DNA of 41,528 bases from Rhizobium sullae (GCF_900169785.1 NZ_FWER01000016.1:157-41684), one strand, 5' to 3'. Shown: positions 1 through 10,537, counted from the first letter of the stretch. Numbers and translations: made by a program. Notes: generated from the sequence alone by a model not told the origin.

Positions 1-583
<583 letters not shown>

Positions 584-843
584 TCTTTTAAGCAAGCGGC
601 CTCAGGGCCGCTTGCTTATGACATAAAAATGTAGCAAATGGCGCGCGAGCGCGATTTGCTTCTGCTTCGGCTTCGAGGCAGGCAATGAACAGATAAGGTG
701 GGCCAAAAGGCCCGGAGACTGGAAAGGGACGTCGTTTCGGTGTCCCCTTCGATCTTTGAAACCGGTGGTCCGCCTTAGCAAAAGAAGAACAGCCCGTGCC
801 GTTTTGCTGGCACGCGGAGTAACAAAGACAAGGATAACGTCGA
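584..843 (+). other. S10 operon leader region (tuf-rpsJ gap)
   Basis: These 260 bases hold no supported gene. They contain the tuf hairpin and, near 796-815, a small stem (cgtgcc / ggcacg) just upstream of rpsJ. In E. coli the S10 leader binds L4 for feedback control; rhizobial leaders are not known to me to share that structure, and I see no close copy of it here. No convincing sigma-70 promoter (TTGAC and TATAT-like pair) stands out, though one would be expected here if S10 is transcribed separately from tuf. Confidence 0.4.
589..618 (+). terminator. GC-rich hairpin behind tuf, no clear U-run
   Basis: A perfect 13-bp stem (589-601 with 606-618, core agcaagcggcc / ggccgcttgct) closes a 4-base loop, starting six bases after the tuf stop codon. 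The right arm is followed by tgacataaaaatg rather than a run of T, so it is not a textbook intrinsic terminator. It most likely ends or trims the tuf transcript, or protects its 3' end, while some reading into the S10 operon may continue. Confidence 0.7.
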
Positions 844-1152
844 ATGAACGGCCAAAATATCCGCATTCGCCTGAAGGCGTTCGATCACCGAATTCTCGAT
901 GCCTCCACGCGCGAGATTGTGTCGACGGCGAAGCGCACCGGCGCAAGTGTCCGGGGCCCCGTTCCGCTTCCGACCCGCATCGAGAAGTTTACGGTCAACC
1001 GGTCCCCGCACATCGACAAGAAGAGCCGCGAGCAGTTCGAGATGCGCACGCATAAGCGCCTCCTCGACATCGTAGACCCGACCCCGCAGACGGTAGACGC
1101 GCTGATGAAGCTCGATCTCGCCGCCGGTGTCGATGTTGAGATCAAGCTCTGA
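844..1152 (+). CDS. rpsJ: 30S ribosomal protein S10
   Basis: S10 is a small-subunit head protein and, as NusE, part of the antitermination complex. The 102-residue product has the family's usual length and motifs: [14 protein letters not shown] at the start, GPVPLPTR in the middle and [20 protein letters not shown] in the loop region. It is the first gene of the S10 operon. The sequence aaggataac lies about seven bases before the ATG, a modest ribosome-binding site. The next gene, rplC, begins 34 bases after its stop. Confidence 0.98.
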   Translation: MNGQNIRIRLKAFDHRILDASTREIVSTAKRTGASVRGPVPLPTRIEKFTVNRSPHIDKKSREQFEMRTHKRLLDIVDPTPQTVDALMKLDLAAGVDVEIKL

Positions 1153-1186
1153 GCCTGGCTCGAGCGGATTTGGAAGGATTGAACCG

Positions 1187-1828
1187 ATGCGTTCAGGTGT
1201 GATTGCACAGAAGGTGGGAATGACCCGCGTCTACAACGACGCCGGCGAGCATGTCCCGGTAACGGTATTGCGTATGGAAGGCTGCCAGGTCGTTTCTACG
1301 CGCACCGTCGAAAAGAATGGCTATACCGCAGTTCAGCTCGGTGCTGGCCAGGCGAAGGTTAAAAACACGTCCAAGGCGATGCGCGGCAACTTTGCCGTTG
1401 CCAACGTCGAGCCGAAGGCCAAGCTTGCTGAATTCCGCGTGACGGAAGACAACCTGCTGGAAGTCGGCACGGAGATCAAGGCTGGTCACTTCGCTGCAGG
1501 TCAGCTCGTCGACGTGACGGGTACGACCATCGGTAAGGGTTTTGCCGGCGCCATGAAGCGCCACGGCTTCGGCGGTCTGCGCGCCACGCACGGTGTGTCC
1601 GTTTCGCACCGCTCGCATGGTTCGACGGGTTCGCGCCAGGATCCGGGCAAGGTTTTCAAGAACAAGAAGATGGCTGGTCACATGGGCCAGACGCGCGTAA
1701 CGACTCAGAACCTGGAAGTGGTTTCGACCGATGAAGATCGCGGTCTGATCCTGATCAAGGGTGCAGTACCCGGTTCCAAGGGTGCCTGGATCATCGTGCG
1801 CGATGCCGTCAAGTCGGCAGCGAAGTAA
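1187..1828 (+). CDS. rplC: 50S ribosomal protein L3
   Basis: L3 is an early-assembling large-subunit protein whose central loop reaches the peptidyl-transferase centre. The 213-residue product begins [16 protein letters not shown], the normal L3 N-terminus; ggaagga lies just upstream of this ATG, so this start is preferred to an in-frame ATG at 1127 inside rpsJ. The loop segment [17 protein letters not shown] includes Gln151, which matches the position methylated by PrmB in E. coli L3. KKMAGHMGQ follows as expected. The gap to rplD is 13 bases. Confidence 0.98.
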   Translation: MRSGVIAQKVGMTRVYNDAGEHVPVTVLRMEGCQVVSTRTVEKNGYTAVQLGAGQAKVKNTSKAMRGNFAVANVEPKAKLAEFRVTEDNLLEVGTEIKAGHFAAGQLVDVTGTTIGKGFAGAMKRHGFGGLRATHGVSVSHRSHGSTGSRQDPGKVFKNKKMAGHMGQTRVTTQNLEVVSTDEDRGLILIKGAVPGSKGAWIIVRDAVKSAAK

Positions 1829-1841
1829 GGGAGCCGGACCA

Positions 1842-2462
1842 ATGGAATTCAACGTCAAGACCCTCGAGGGAAAAGACGCAGGGAAGGTTTCTCTTTCTGA
1901 TGCGATTTTCGGCCTCGAGCCCCGCGAAGACATTCTCGCCCGCGTTATCCGCTGGCAGCTTGCCAAGAAGCAGCAGGGCACGCACAAGACCAAGGGCCGC
2001 GCCGAAGTCTGGCGCACCGGCGCCAAGATGTACAAGCAGAAGGGTACGGGCCGCGCTCGTCACCATTCAGCTCGCGCTCCGCAGTTCCGCGGCGGTGGCA
2101 AGGCTCACGGCCCGGTTGTTCGCAGCCACGAACACGACCTTCCGAAGAAGGTTCGCGCTCTCGGCCTGCGTCTCGCTCTGTCGGCAAAACTGAAGTCCGA
2201 TGATGTCATCGTCATCGACAACCTAGTCGCTGCTGAAGCAAAGACCAAGGCTCTCGCCTCCGTTTTCGAGACGCTGGGCCTGACCAATGCGCTCTTCATC
2301 GGCGGCGCTGAACTTGATGGCAACTTCAAGCTTGCAGCAAAGAACATCCCGAACATCGATGTTCTGCCGATCCAGGGCATCAACGTTTACGACATCGTGC
2401 GCCGCGGCAAGCTCGTGCTTTCCAAGGCAGCCGTTGAAGCGCTAGAGGAGCGATTCAAGTGA
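1842..2462 (+). CDS. rplD: 50S ribosomal protein L4
   Basis: L4 lines the polypeptide exit tunnel and, in enterobacteria, also represses the S10 operon. The 206-residue protein starts [15 protein letters not shown], with agggag before the ATG. The tunnel loop is recognisable from [15 protein letters not shown] and [10 protein letters not shown] (about residues 62-92). The upstream ATG at 1761 would give an N-terminal extension lying inside rplC and is not used by the family. Its last four bases overlap the GTG start of rplW, so the two are probably translationally coupled. Confidence 0.98.
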   Translation: MEFNVKTLEGKDAGKVSLSDAIFGLEPREDILARVIRWQLAKKQQGTHKTKGRAEVWRTGAKMYKQKGTGRARHHSARAPQFRGGGKAHGPVVRSHEHDLPKKVRALGLRLALSAKLKSDDVIVIDNLVAAEAKTKALASVFETLGLTNALFIGGAELDGNFKLAAKNIPNIDVLPIQGINVYDIVRRGKLVLSKAAVEALEERFK

Positions 2463-2752
2463 CCGATCTTCGCCACTATGATGTGATCGTCTCGCCGGCG
2501 ATCACCGAAAAGTCCACGCTGGTATCGGAAAACAACCAGGTTGTTTTCAATGTCGCCAAGGCGGCCACGAAGCCGGAAATCAAGGCTGCAGTCGAGGCGC
2601 TCTTCGGCGTCAAAGTCACGGCCGTCAACACTCTGCTCCGCAAGGGCAAGACCAAGCGTTTCAAAGGTTTTGTCGGCAAGCAGAAGGACGTGAAGAAGGC
2701 TGTCGTCACTCTGGCTGAAGGCCAGACGATCGACGTCTCCACCGGTCTCTGA
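2459..2752 (+). CDS. rplW: 50S ribosomal protein L23
   Basis: L23 sits at the tunnel exit and is the docking site for trigger factor and the signal recognition particle. The protein has 97 residues, begins with a GTG codon in a GTGA overlap with the rplD stop, and has aggag nine bases upstream inside rplD. Family features are [13 protein letters not shown] at the N-terminus, [19 protein letters not shown], and [15 protein letters not shown]. The rplB start follows 11 bases later. Confidence 0.98.
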   Translation: MTDLRHYDVIVSPAITEKSTLVSENNQVVFNVAKAATKPEIKAAVEALFGVKVTAVNTLLRKGKTKRFKGFVGKQKDVKKAVVTLAEGQTIDVSTGL

Positions 2753-2763
2753 GGAATAAGAAA

Positions 2764-3600
2764 ATGGCATTGAAAACATTCAATCCTACAACCCCGAGCC
2801 AGCGCCAGCTGGTCATCGTCGATCGCTCCTCGCTCTACAAGGGCAAGCCGGTCAAGGCGCTGACGGAAGGCCTGACGAAAAGCGGCGGTCGTAACAACCT
2901 CGGCCGCATCACGGCCCGCTTCATCGGCGGCGGTCACAAGCGTACGTATCGTCTTGTCGACTTCAAGCGTCGCAAGTTCGACGTCGAAGGCACCGTCGAG
3001 CGTATCGAATACGACCCGAACCGCACCGCGTTCATCGCGCTCGTCACCTACGCCGACGGCGAAAAGGCCTATATCCTCGCTCCGCAGCGCCTTGCTGCCG
3101 GCGACAAGGTTATCGCTTCGGAGAAGGCTGTCGACGTGAAGCCCGGCAACACCATGCCGCTGCAGTTCATCCCGGTCGGCTCCATCATCCACAACGTGGA
3201 AATGAAGCCGGGCAAGGGCGGTCAGATCGCACGTTCGGCTGGCGGTTACGCACAGCTCGTCGGCCGCGACGCTGGCATGGCTATCCTTCGCCTCAACTCC
3301 GGCGAACAGCGCCTCGTGCACGGCAGCTGCCTGGCGTCGATTGGTGCGGTTTCGAACCCGGACCACGGCAACATCAATGATGGCAAGGCCGGTCGTACTG
3401 TCTGGCGCGGCAAGCGTCCGCATAACCGCGGTGTCGTGATGAACCCTGTCGACCATCCGCACGGCGGTGGTGAAGGCCGCACGTCGGGTGGTCGTCATCC
3501 GGTTAGCCCGTGGGGCAAGCCGACCAAGGGCAAGCGTACCCGGTCGAACAAGTCGACCGACAAGATGATCATGCGCTCGCGTCATCAGCGTAAGAAGTAA
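2764..3600 (+). CDS. rplB: 50S ribosomal protein L2
   Basis: L2 is needed for subunit joining and for peptidyl-transferase activity. The 278-residue protein has the normal bacterial length. Its RNA-binding domain includes [19 protein letters not shown] near residue 45, and the C-terminal essential loop HPHGGGEGR starts at His231, the histidine region tied to catalysis. The basic tail ends [10 protein letters not shown] gap of 15 bases leads to rpsS. Confidence 0.98.
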   Translation: MALKTFNPTTPSQRQLVIVDRSSLYKGKPVKALTEGLTKSGGRNNLGRITARFIGGGHKRTYRLVDFKRRKFDVEGTVERIEYDPNRTAFIALVTYADGEKAYILAPQRLAAGDKVIASEKAVDVKPGNTMPLQFIPVGSIIHNVEMKPGKGGQIARSAGGYAQLVGRDAGMAILRLNSGEQRLVHGSCLASIGAVSNPDHGNINDGKAGRTVWRGKRPHNRGVVMNPVDHPHGGGEGRTSGGRHPVSPWGKPTKGKRTRSNKSTDKMIMRSRHQRKK

Positions 3601-3615
3601 GAGAGGAAGTCTCCA

Positions 3616-3894
3616 ATGGCTCGTTCAGTATGGAAAGGTCCGTTCGTTGACGGCTATCTTCTCAAGAAGGCTGAGAAGGTTCGTGAAGGCGGACGTGCAG
3701 AAGTAATCAAGATCTGGAGCCGTCGCTCCACGATCCTGCCGCAGTTCGTCGGTCTCACCTTCGGCGTCTACAACGGCAGCAAGCATGTTCCGGTCAGCGT
3801 CAATGAAGACATGGTCGGCCACAAATTCGGTGAATTCTCTCCGACCCGGACCTATTACGGTCACGGTGCGGACAAGAAGGCAAAGAGGAAGTAA
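3616..3894 (+). CDS. rpsS: 30S ribosomal protein S19
   Basis: S19 forms a complex with S13 in the head of the small subunit. The 92-residue product begins [19 protein letters not shown] and carries the family core [21 protein letters not shown] and [26 protein letters not shown]. The site gagagga lies nine bases before the ATG. rplV begins only two bases after its stop. Confidence 0.98.
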   Translation: MARSVWKGPFVDGYLLKKAEKVREGGRAEVIKIWSRRSTILPQFVGLTFGVYNGSKHVPVSVNEDMVGHKFGEFSPTRTYYGHGADKKAKRK

Positions 3895-3896
3895 CA

Positions 3897-4286
3897 ATGG
3901 GCAAGGCAAAAGCCGAACGCCGGCTGAAGGACAACGAGGCGCAAGCAGTCGCCCGCACGCTCCGCGTCAGCCCACAGAAGCTCAACCTGGTTGCTGCGAC
4001 CATCCGCGGCAAGAAGGTTGACCGTGCACTCGCTGAGCTGGAATTCTCCCGCAAGCGCATCGCAGGCGCCGTCAGGAAGACGCTCGAATCTGCGATCGCC
4101 AACGCCGAGAACAACCATGATCTCGACGTTGACTCGCTGGTCGTGGCGGAAGCCTATGTCGGCAAGTCGATCGTCATGAAGCGCTTCCACGCTCGTGGCC
4201 GCGGCCGTGCATCTCGCATCGAGAAGCCGTTCGCGCACCTGACGATAGTCGTCCGCGAAGTGCAGGCACAAGAGGAGGCCGCATAA
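3897..4286 (+). CDS. rplV: 50S ribosomal protein L22
   Basis: L22 binds 23S rRNA and, with L4, forms the narrow part of the exit tunnel; changes in its beta-hairpin give macrolide resistance in other bacteria. The 129-residue protein has [27 protein letters not shown] near the start and the tunnel hairpin around [24 protein letters not shown]. The C-terminus has a short acidic tail (QAQEEAA) common in alphaproteobacteria. Its TAA stop shares one base with the ATG of rpsC. Confidence 0.98.
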   Translation: MGKAKAERRLKDNEAQAVARTLRVSPQKLNLVAATIRGKKVDRALAELEFSRKRIAGAVRKTLESAIANAENNHDLDVDSLVVAEAYVGKSIVMKRFHARGRGRASRIEKPFAHLTIVVREVQAQEEAA

Positions 4287-5005
4287 TGGGTCAGAAAATC
4301 AATCCAATCGGTTTCCGTCTTGGCATCAACCGTACCTGGGATAGCCGCTGGTTCGCGGACAATGCCGAATACGGTCAGCTGCTGCACGAAGACCTGAAGA
4401 TGCGTAAGTTCGTCATGAGCGAACTGAAGCAGGCTGGTATTGCAAAGGTCGTCATCGAGCGTCCGCACAAGAAGTGCCGCGTCACGATCCACTCGGCTCG
4501 TCCGGGTCTGATCATCGGCAAGAAGGGTGCAGACATCGACAAGCTCCGCAAGAAGCTGTCGGACATGACGAACTCGGAAACGCACCTCAACATCGTCGAA
4601 GTGCGCAAGCCGGAAGTCGACGCGACGCTCGTCGCCCAGTCGATCGCCCAGCAGCTGGAACGCCGCGTGGCCTTCCGCCGCGCCATGAAGCGTGCTGTTC
4701 AGTCTGCAATGCGTCTTGGCGCCGAAGGCATCAGGATCACCTGCGCAGGCCGTCTCGGCGGTGCGGAAATCGCTCGTACCGAATGGTACCGCGAAGGCCG
4801 CGTTCCGCTGCACACCCTGCGTGCGGACATCGACTACGGTACGGCTGAAGCCGAAACCGCATTCGGCATCTGCGGCATCAAGGTCTGGATCTTCAAGGGC
4901 GAAATCCTTGAGCACGATCCGATGGCCTCCGAGCGCCGCGCACTCGAGGGTGACGCTCAGGGTCCGGCAAGCCGTGACCGCGATCGTCGCCGCGACAACG
5001 CTTAA
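4286..5005 (+). CDS. rpsC: 30S ribosomal protein S3
   Basis: S3 lies at the mRNA entry channel and helps the ribosome unwind mRNA. The 239-residue product begins [18 protein letters not shown], contains a KH-type RNA-binding domain with the loop [20 protein letters not shown] (roughly 72-91), and the C-terminal domain [31 protein letters not shown]. The extra basic-acidic tail after residue 210 is usual in rhizobia. Start overlaps the rplV stop (TAATG) and agaggagg lies directly upstream. The gap to rplP is 36 bases. Confidence 0.98.
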   Translation: MGQKINPIGFRLGINRTWDSRWFADNAEYGQLLHEDLKMRKFVMSELKQAGIAKVVIERPHKKCRVTIHSARPGLIIGKKGADIDKLRKKLSDMTNSETHLNIVEVRKPEVDATLVAQSIAQQLERRVAFRRAMKRAVQSAMRLGAEGIRITCAGRLGGAEIARTEWYREGRVPLHTLRADIDYGTAEAETAFGICGIKVWIFKGEILEHDPMASERRALEGDAQGPASRDRDRRRDNA

Positions 5006-5041
5006 TAGCGTTGGTGGCAGATAAGTTCGGAGAATAAGAAA

Positions 5042-5455
5042 ATGTTGCAGCCAAAGCGTACCAAGTACCGCAAGCAATTCAAGGGCCGCATCAAGGGCGT
5101 CGCCAAGGGTGGTTCCGACCTCGCCTTCGGTGAATTCGGCCTGAAGGCTCAGGAGCCCAACCGCGTCAACGCACGTGAAATCGAAGCGGCCCGCCGCGCG
5201 ATCACGCGCTACATGAAGCGCGCCGGCCGTGTATGGATCCGCGTGTTCCCGGACGTTCCGGTAACCGCAAAGCCGACCGAAGTCCGCATGGGTAAGGGTA
5301 AGGGCTCCGTCGAATATTGGGCATGCAAGGTCAAGCCTGGCCGAATGATGTTCGAGATCGACGGCGTCACCGAAGAAATCGCCCGCGAGGCGCTTCGTCT
5401 CGGCTCGGCCAAACTCTCGGTCAAGACGCGTTTCGTTCAGCGCATTGCAGAGTAA
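5042..5455 (+). CDS. rplP: 50S ribosomal protein L16
   Basis: L16 contacts the A-site tRNA in the large subunit. The 137-residue protein begins [16 protein letters not shown] and carries the family segments [48 protein letters not shown] and [16 protein letters not shown]. ggagaa lies nine bases upstream. It is followed after 10 bases by rpmC. Confidence 0.98.
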   Translation: MLQPKRTKYRKQFKGRIKGVAKGGSDLAFGEFGLKAQEPNRVNAREIEAARRAITRYMKRAGRVWIRVFPDVPVTAKPTEVRMGKGKGSVEYWACKVKPGRMMFEIDGVTEEIAREALRLGSAKLSVKTRFVQRIAE

Positions 5456-5465
5456 GGAGAGGCAG

Positions 5466-5666
5466 ATGAAAGCCGAAGAAGTCCGCGGCCTCACGGCCGA
5501 TCAGCTCAAGGACAAGCTCGCCAACCTCAAGAAGGAGCAGTTCAACCTGCGCTTCCAGAAGGCAACCGGTCAGCTCGAAAAGTCCTCGCGCATCAACGAA
5601 GTCCGCAAGGACATCGCCCGCGTGAAAACCATTGCCCGCCAGAAGGCGGCAGAAGCAAAGGCGTAA
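5466..5666 (+). CDS. rpmC: 50S ribosomal protein L29
   Basis: L29 is a small two-helix protein at the tunnel exit next to L23. The start at 5466 gives 66 residues beginning [18 protein letters not shown], preceded by aaggagagg; a longer in-frame start at 5445 would lie inside rplP and adds residues not found in the family. The conserved core [18 protein letters not shown] is present. Confidence 0.97.
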   Translation: MKAEEVRGLTADQLKDKLANLKKEQFNLRFQKATGQLEKSSRINEVRKDIARVKTIARQKAAEAKA

Positions 5667-5678
5667 AGGAAAAAGAAC

Positions 5679-5918
5679 ATGCCGAAGCGCATTCTGCAGG
5701 GCGTTGTCGTTGGCGACAAGAACGAGAAGACTGTCGTAGTTCGTGTTGAGCGCCGTTTCGCTCACCCGCTGCTTCAGAAGACCGTTCGTCGTTCCAAGAA
5801 GTACAAGGCCCACGACGAAAACAACCAGTACAAGATCGGCGATACCGTATCCATCGAGGAATGCGCACCGATCTCCAAGGACAAGCGCTGGACGGTCATT
5901 TCCGCCCAGGGCAAGTAA
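5679..5918 (+). CDS. rpsQ: 30S ribosomal protein S17
   Basis: S17 is a primary 16S-binding protein with an OB fold. The 79-residue product has [23 protein letters not shown] and the loop [22 protein letters not shown] typical of the family. It ends a tightly packed block: the next gene, rplN, does not start for 264 bases, and a terminator-like hairpin lies in that gap, so rpsQ is probably the last gene of the S10 expression block. Confidence 0.98.
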   Translation: MPKRILQGVVVGDKNEKTVVVRVERRFAHPLLQKTVRRSKKYKAHDENNQYKIGDTVSIEECAPISKDKRWTVISAQGK

Positions 5919-6182
5919 CAGAATTTTGTGCGAGGCCTTGCGTCTCGCTGAAATTTCTGTATGAAGCAGCGTCAGAACGCTCGAATGCCGGGCGTTCTTT
6001 TGCTTTGAGCGCATGGAAGGTCCCGTCGGGAAACCACCTTGGCACGATCTTTCCCGCGCTATTCAAGCTATTGCCGTGTCTGTACCCGTCCTTGAGGCGG
6101 GTTCGGTGGGCTGACAATTTTCATGAGCCGGGGTAGGGGGCGAAAGCCCAACCATTCCGGTAAAACAAGAAGGCGACCTGAT
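5919..6182 (+). other. 264-bp gap between S10 and spc blocks
   Basis: This gap, much wider than the 0-42 bp spaces around it, holds the hairpin at 5974-6002 and no supported gene. The long in-frame extension of rplN upstream to 6123 (rich in Arg/Gly) is not part of the L14 family. The region is the logical place for an spc-block promoter, but no clear -35/-10 pair was found by eye. Confidence 0.4.
5974..6002 (+). terminator. Terminator-like hairpin between rpsQ and rplN
   Basis: A perfect 7-bp stem (agaacgc 5974-5980 with gcgttct 5992-5998) is followed directly by ttttgctt. The loop is 11 bases. Position and T-run fit a weak intrinsic terminator or attenuator separating the S10 and spc blocks. 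Confidence 0.5.
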
Positions 6183-6551
6183 ATGATTCAGATGCAAACA
6201 AACCTCGACGTCGCGGATAATTCCGGCGCGCGTCGTGTCATGTGCATCAAGGTGCTGGGCGGCTCAAAGCGCAAGTATGCCTCGATCGGCGACGTCATCG
6301 TCGTTTCGATCAAGGAAGCGATCCCGCGCGGCCGCGTGAAGAAGGGTGACGTGATGAAGGCGGTGGTTGTTCGTACCGCCAAGGAAATCCGTCGCGTAGA
6401 TGGCAGTGTCATCCGCTTCGACACGAATGCAGCAGTCCTCATCGACAACAAGAAAGAGCCGATCGGCACCCGTATCTTCGGACCGGTTCCGCGCGAACTT
6501 CGCGCCAAGAACCACATGAAGATCATCTCGCTGGCTCCCGAAGTACTGTAA
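6183..6551 (+). CDS. rplN: 50S ribosomal protein L14
   Basis: L14 lies at the subunit interface and is the target of ribosome-silencing factor RsfS. The start at 6183 gives the family's standard 122 residues, beginning [17 protein letters not shown]. Other family signatures are [26 protein letters not shown] and [11 protein letters not shown] near the C-terminus. The ATG at 6123 is rejected since it would add 20 unrelated residues. rplX follows after 12 bases. Confidence 0.98.
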   Translation: MIQMQTNLDVADNSGARRVMCIKVLGGSKRKYASIGDVIVVSIKEAIPRGRVKKGDVMKAVVVRTAKEIRRVDGSVIRFDTNAAVLIDNKKEPIGTRIFGPVPRELRAKNHMKIISLAPEVL

Positions 6552-6563
6552 GGAGCGGGAACG

Positions 6564-6872
6564 ATGCAGAAGATTCGTAAAGGCGACAAGGTCGTCATGC
6601 TCGCAGGCAAGGACAAGGGCCGTACCGGCGAAGTCCTTCAGGTTCTTCCGAAGGAAGATCGCGCGGTCGTCCGTGGCGTCAACGTCGTCAAGCGCCATCA
6701 GCGCCAGACGCAGTCGCAGGAAGCCGGCATCATCAGCAAGGAAGCCTCGGTTCACCTGTCAAACGTTGCAATCGTCGACAAGGACGGCAAGCCGACTCGC
6801 GTCGGTTTCAAGGTCGTTGACGGCAAGAAGGTCCGTGTGGCCAAGCGTTCTGGAGATGTGATCGATGGCTGA
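6564..6872 (+). CDS. rplX: 50S ribosomal protein L24
   Basis: L24 starts assembly of the large subunit. The 102-residue protein contains the KOW motif at its N-terminus ([25 protein letters not shown]) followed by [13 protein letters not shown]. aaggag precedes the ATG. Its last eight bases overlap the start of rplE, which implies coupled translation. Confidence 0.98.
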   Translation: MQKIRKGDKVVMLAGKDKGRTGEVLQVLPKEDRAVVRGVNVVKRHQRQTQSQEAGIISKEASVHLSNVAIVDKDGKPTRVGFKVVDGKKVRVAKRSGDVIDG

Positions 6873-7422
6873 GGCAAAATACGAGCCGCGGCTCAAGAAG
6901 GAATATATCGAGCGCATTCGCAAGGCGATGCAGGAGAAGTTCTCCTACGCCAATGAGATGCAGATCCCGAAGCTCGACAAGATCGTAATCAACATGGGTA
7001 TTGGCGAAGCCACGGCTGATTCGAAGAAGCCGACGGTTGCCGCAGCCGACCTGGCAGCGATCGCTGGCCAGAAGGCGGTCATCACCCGTGCACGCAACTC
7101 CATCGCTGGCTTCAAGGTCCGCGAGCAGATGCCGATCGGCGCCAAGGTTACCCTGCGCGGCGCCCGCATGTACGAGTTCCTGGACCGTCTCGTGAACATC
7201 GCGCTTCCGCGCGTTCGCGACTTCCGCGGCCTGAACCCGAAGAGCTTTGACGGCCGTGGCAACTTCGCCATGGGCATCAAGGAACACATTGTGTTCCCTG
7301 AGATCAACTACGACAAGGTTGATCAGATGTGGGGCATGGACATCATCGTTTGCACGACGGCAACGAAGGACGACGAAGCGCGGGCTCTGCTGACAGAGTT
7401 CAACTTCCCGTTCCGTCAGTAA
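6865..7422 (+). CDS. rplE: 50S ribosomal protein L5
   Basis: L5 binds 5S rRNA and forms an intersubunit bridge with S13. The 185-residue protein has [18 protein letters not shown] near residue 32, [25 protein letters not shown] and a C-terminal [24 protein letters not shown], all standard for L5. The ATG lies inside the end of rplX with tggaga upstream. Confidence 0.98.
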   Translation: MAEAKYEPRLKKEYIERIRKAMQEKFSYANEMQIPKLDKIVINMGIGEATADSKKPTVAAADLAAIAGQKAVITRARNSIAGFKVREQMPIGAKVTLRGARMYEFLDRLVNIALPRVRDFRGLNPKSFDGRGNFAMGIKEHIVFPEINYDKVDQMWGMDIIVCTTATKDDEARALLTEFNFPFRQ

Positions 7423-7454
7423 CCGTAACGACGAGCGTAGAAAAGGAACCTGAC

Positions 7455-7760
7455 ATGGCGAAGACAAGCGCAGTTGAAAAGAACAAGCGCCGCCGTACTA
7501 CGGTCGCAAATCAGGCTGCCAAGCGCGCAGCCCTGAAGGCGATCATCATGAACCAGTCTCTTCCGATCGACGAGCGGTTCAAGGCCTCGATCAAGCTGGC
7601 ATCCCTGCCGCGCGATGGATCAAAGACCCGAATTCGCAACCGTTGCGAAGTATCGGGCCGCCCGCGCGCGTACTACCGCAAACTGCGCATGTCGCGTATC
7701 GCGCTGCGTGAACTGGGCAATCTCGGCAAGGTGCCGGGCATCGTCAAGTCGAGCTGGTAA
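7455..7760 (+). CDS. rpsN: 30S ribosomal protein S14
   Basis: S14 is a head protein that joins late in 30S assembly. The 101-residue form is the long, zinc-independent type: it lacks the paired CxxC motifs of short zinc-binding S14. The C-terminal half [28 protein letters not shown] is diagnostic. The start at 7455 has aaaagga seven bases upstream; an in-frame ATG at 7329 lies inside rplE and is rejected. Confidence 0.98.
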   Translation: MAKTSAVEKNKRRRTTVANQAAKRAALKAIIMNQSLPIDERFKASIKLASLPRDGSKTRIRNRCEVSGRPRAYYRKLRMSRIALRELGNLGKVPGIVKSSW

Positions 7761-7772
7761 GGAGCAGGTTAG

Positions 7773-8171
7773 ATGACAATGACTGATCCGTTGGGCGATA
7801 TGCTCACTCGCATCCGCAACGGCGCTTCCCGCCGCAAGTCGTCGGTTTCGACGCCTGCGTCCAAGCTCCGTGCACGCGTTCTTGATGTTCTGCAGTCCGA
7901 AGGCTACATCCGTGGCTATTCCGTTGTCGATTTCGGCAATGGCAAGTCGGAACTCAGCATCGAGCTGAAGTACTACGAAGGCACATCGGTGATCCGTGAG
8001 ATCGGCCGTGTGTCCAAGCCGGGCCGCCGGGTTTATGTCTCGGTCAAGTCCATTCCGCAGGTTGCGAACGGCCTCGGCATCACCATCCTTTCGACCCCGA
8101 AGGGTGTGATGGCCGATCACCAGGCTCGCGAACAGAACGTTGGTGGCGAGGTTCTTTGCTCTGTCTTCTAA
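7773..8171 (+). CDS. rpsH: 30S ribosomal protein S8
   Basis: S8 binds helix 21 of 16S rRNA and in E. coli represses the spc operon by binding rplE mRNA. The 132-residue protein begins [17 protein letters not shown] and ends with [26 protein letters not shown], which includes the conserved S8 signature. taaggagc precedes the ATG. Confidence 0.98.
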   Translation: MTMTDPLGDMLTRIRNGASRRKSSVSTPASKLRARVLDVLQSEGYIRGYSVVDFGNGKSELSIELKYYEGTSVIREIGRVSKPGRRVYVSVKSIPQVANGLGITILSTPKGVMADHQAREQNVGGEVLCSVF

Positions 8172-8213
8172 GACAGGGCAGGGATCTCCATAGCGAACAG
8201 ACAGGATTGAAAC

Positions 8214-8747
8214 ATGTCTCGTATCGGTAAGAAGCCCGTTCAGGTACCTGCTGGGATCACGGCTACGGTCGATGGCCAGAAGGTTACTGCAAAGGGCCCG
8301 AAGGGCGAGCTGTTCTTCGTCGCAAACGACGAAGTCGGCGTAAAGCTCGAAGATAATGCGGTCGTGGTCACGCCGCTCAACCAGACCAAGGATGCTCGCG
8401 CAAAGTGGGGTATGTCCCGCACGATGATCGAGAACATCTTCAAGGGCGTCAAGGACGGTTACGAGCGCAAGCTCGAAATCAACGGCGTCGGTTACCGTGC
8501 ATCCTTGCAGGGCAAGAACCTGCAGCTGGCTCTCGGCTTCAGCCACGACGTGGTCTATGAGCCGCCGGTCGGTATCTCGATCGCTGTTCCGAAGCCGACG
8601 GAAATCGTCGTCACGGGCATCAACAAGCAGCAGGTCGGCCAGGTTGCAGCGGAAATCCGCGAATACCGCGGCCCCGAGCCCTACAAGGGCAAGGGCGTGA
8701 AGTATGCTGACGAGCGTATCGTCCGCAAAGAAGGCAAGAAGAAGTAA
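8214..8747 (+). CDS. rplF: 50S ribosomal protein L6
   Basis: L6 stands near the GTPase-associated centre. The 177-residue protein begins [15 protein letters not shown] and ends [26 protein letters not shown], the standard L6 C-terminal signature. Two repeated alpha/beta subdomains span the chain. It starts 42 bases after rpsH and is followed by rplR after 12 bases. Confidence 0.98.
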   Translation: MSRIGKKPVQVPAGITATVDGQKVTAKGPKGELFFVANDEVGVKLEDNAVVVTPLNQTKDARAKWGMSRTMIENIFKGVKDGYERKLEINGVGYRASLQGKNLQLALGFSHDVVYEPPVGISIAVPKPTEIVVTGINKQQVGQVAAEIREYRGPEPYKGKGVKYADERIVRKEGKKK

Positions 8748-8759
8748 GGATCACGCGAA

Positions 8760-9122
8760 ATGGCTAGCAGGAAAGAAGCACTTGCACGTCGTGCCAACCG
8801 CGTGCGCCGTCAAATCAAGTCGGTGGCCAATGGCCGTCCGCGCCTGTCGGTTCATCGCTCCTCGAAGAACATCTACGCTCAGGTCATCGATGATGTGGCC
8901 GGCAAGACGCTCGCGTCTGCCTCCACGCTCGACAAGGATCTGCGCGGTTCTCTGAAGACCGGTGCCGACACCGCAGCAGCTGCCCTCGTCGGCAAGCTCG
9001 TTGCAGAGCGCGCCTCCAAGGCCGGCGTCAACGAAGTCGTATTCGATCGTGGCGCCTTCATCTATCACGGCCGCATCAAGGCTCTGGCAGATGCAGCCCG
9101 CGAAGGCGGTCTGACCTTCTAA
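8760..9122 (+). CDS. rplR: 50S ribosomal protein L18
   Basis: L18 binds 5S rRNA. The 120-residue protein has an Arg-rich N-terminus ([25 protein letters not shown]), KNIYAQVID and a C-terminal [24 protein letters not shown], all family signatures. A strong stem-loop and a 131-bp gap separate it from rpsE. Confidence 0.98.
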   Translation: MASRKEALARRANRVRRQIKSVANGRPRLSVHRSSKNIYAQVIDDVAGKTLASASTLDKDLRGSLKTGADTAAAALVGKLVAERASKAGVNEVVFDRGAFIYHGRIKALADAAREGGLTF

Positions 9123-9130
9123 AGAGATTT

Positions 9131-9163
9131 CCGGCCGCACGTCTTTGACGGCGGCCGGATTTT
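9131..9163 (+). terminator. Strong hairpin between rplR and rpsE
   Basis: The arms ccggccgc (9131-9138) and gcggccgg (9151-9158) pair perfectly, and an inner cgtc/gacg stem extends the helix over a 3-base loop. attttcacc follows. This is terminator-shaped although the T-run is short, and it sits inside an operon whose later genes are essential, so full termination is unlikely. Confidence 0.6.
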
Positions 9164-9253
9164 CACCGGACCGCAAACGCTCCCGCAGGGGAGGCCGATG
9201 CGGTCCTCGTTTTGTTTGCCGATTGCACCCGGAAAAGAAAAAGGAAGAGGACA

Positions 9254-9823
9254 ATGGCACAGGAAAGAAGGGGCTCTCGCGACGATCGCCAGAGCCGCGA
9301 AGAGCGCGACAGCGAATTCGTCGACAAGCTTGTCGCGATCAATCGCGTCGCCAAAGTCGTCAAGGGCGGCCGCCGTTTCGGTTTTGCCGCTCTCGTCGTC
9401 GTCGGTGACCAGAAGGGCCGCGTAGGCTTCGGTCACGGCAAGGCACGCGAAGTGCCGGAAGCCATCCGCAAGGCAACAGAAGCCGCCAAGCGCGAGCTGA
9501 TCTTCGTTCCCCTGCGTGAAGGCCGCACGCTGCATCACGACGTCCATGGCCGCCATGGCGCCGGCAAGGTTCTGCTGCGCTCGGCCAAGGTCGGTACCGG
9601 TATCATCGCCGGCGGTCCGATGCGCGCCGTTTTCGAAACGCTCGGCGTTCACGACGTTGTCGCCAAGTCGACCGGTTCCTCGAACCCGTACAACATGGTT
9701 CGCGCAACCTTCGACGCCCTGAAGCACCAGGTTCACCCGAAGGACATCGCAGCTCAGCGCGGCATCAAGTATGCTACGCTTCAGGCTCGCCGTGCCGCCT
9801 CCGGCAACGCCTCTGAAGAATAA
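9254..9823 (+). CDS. rpsE: 30S ribosomal protein S5
   Basis: S5 works in decoding accuracy and forms the spectinomycin loop. The start at 9254 gives 189 residues beginning [21 protein letters not shown] and is preceded by ggaagagg; a start at 9212 would prepend a lysine/arginine-rich run unlike the family. The S5 N-terminal domain [19 protein letters not shown] and the C-terminal domain [28 protein letters not shown] are clear. Confidence 0.98.
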   Translation: MAQERRGSRDDRQSREERDSEFVDKLVAINRVAKVVKGGRRFGFAALVVVGDQKGRVGFGHGKAREVPEAIRKATEAAKRELIFVPLREGRTLHHDVHGRHGAGKVLLRSAKVGTGIIAGGPMRAVFETLGVHDVVAKSTGSSNPYNMVRATFDALKHQVHPKDIAAQRGIKYATLQARRAASGNASEE

Positions 9824-9837
9824 GAGGAGTCTGACCC

Positions 9838-10047
9838 ATGGCTAAGGCTACCAAGAAGACCGAAGCGAAGACGGTTACCGTCGAGCAGATCGGCAGCCCG
9901 ATTCGCCGGCCGGCTGTACAGCGTCAGACGCTGATCGGCCTCGGCCTCAACAAGATGCACCGGACCCGCACCCTGGAAGATACGCCTTCCGTTCGCGGCA
10001 TGATCCGTGCTGTCCAGCATCTCGTTCGCGTCGTCGACGAGAAGTGA
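9838..10047 (+). CDS. rpmD: 50S ribosomal protein L30
   Basis: L30 is a small large-subunit protein absent from some bacterial groups. The 69-residue product has [28 protein letters not shown], the family signature, and a short basic N-terminal extension ([11 protein letters not shown]). aagaggag precedes the ATG; rplO follows after 16 bases. Confidence 0.97.
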   Translation: MAKATKKTEAKTVTVEQIGSPIRRPAVQRQTLIGLGLNKMHRTRTLEDTPSVRGMIRAVQHLVRVVDEK

Positions 10048-10063
10048 GACGGAGGTTATCATC

Positions 10064-10537
10064 ATGAAACTCAATGAAATCAAAGATAACGAAGGTTCGA
10101 CCCATAGCCGTAAGCGCCTCGGCCGCGGTATCGGTTCGGGCTCCGGCAAGACCGGTGGTCGCGGTGTGAAGGGTCAGAAGTCCCGTTCCGGCGTCGCCAT
10201 CAACGGTTTCGAAGGCGGCCAGATGCCAATCTACCGCCGTCTGCCGAAGCGCGGCTTCACGAACATCTTCAAGGACGACTTCGCCGTCGTCTCGCTTGCA
10301 CGCATCCAGGCTGCGATCGACGCCGGCAAGCTAGACGCCAAGGCGACTGTCGACGCCGCTGCCCTCAAGGCGGCCGGTGTGATCCGCCGCGCCAAGGACG
10401 GTGTTCGCGTTCTCGGCGACGGTGAGCTGAAGGCAAAGATCAAGCTCGAAGTCGCAGGCGCTTCCAAGCCTGCCGTCGAGAAGATCGAAAAGGCCGGCGG
10501 TTCGATCACGCTTCTTTCTGCCGCAGCGGCAGAATAA
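10064..10537 (+). CDS. rplO: 50S ribosomal protein L15
   Basis: L15 is a late-assembling large-subunit protein. The start at 10064 has acggagg upstream and gives 157 residues beginning [20 protein letters not shown]; an in-frame ATG at 10007 lies in rpmD. The Gly-rich N-terminal segment [19 protein letters not shown] and the middle [17 protein letters not shown] are diagnostic. Confidence 0.98.
   Translation: MKLNEIKDNEGSTHSRKRLGRGIGSGSGKTGGRGVKGQKSRSGVAINGFEGGQMPIYRRLPKRGFTNIFKDDFAVVSLARIQAAIDAGKLDAKATVDAAALKAAGVIRRAKDGVRVLGDGELKAKIKLEVAGASKPAVEKIEKAGGSITLLSAAAAE

Noticed and set aside
2476..3585. Minus-strand frame of 369 codons opposite rplB
   Set aside because: Antisense shadow of rplW and rplB, no recognisable domain.
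4154..5494. Minus-strand frame of 446 codons opposite rpsC and rplP
   Set aside because: The ribosomal genes are certain and the antisense product is Leu/Asp/Arg-rich without any family pattern. A codon-usage shadow.
6123..6182. N-terminal extension of rplN
   Set aside because: L14 is 122 residues in bacteria and starts MIQ; the extension is Arg/Gly-rich filler in a non-coding gap.
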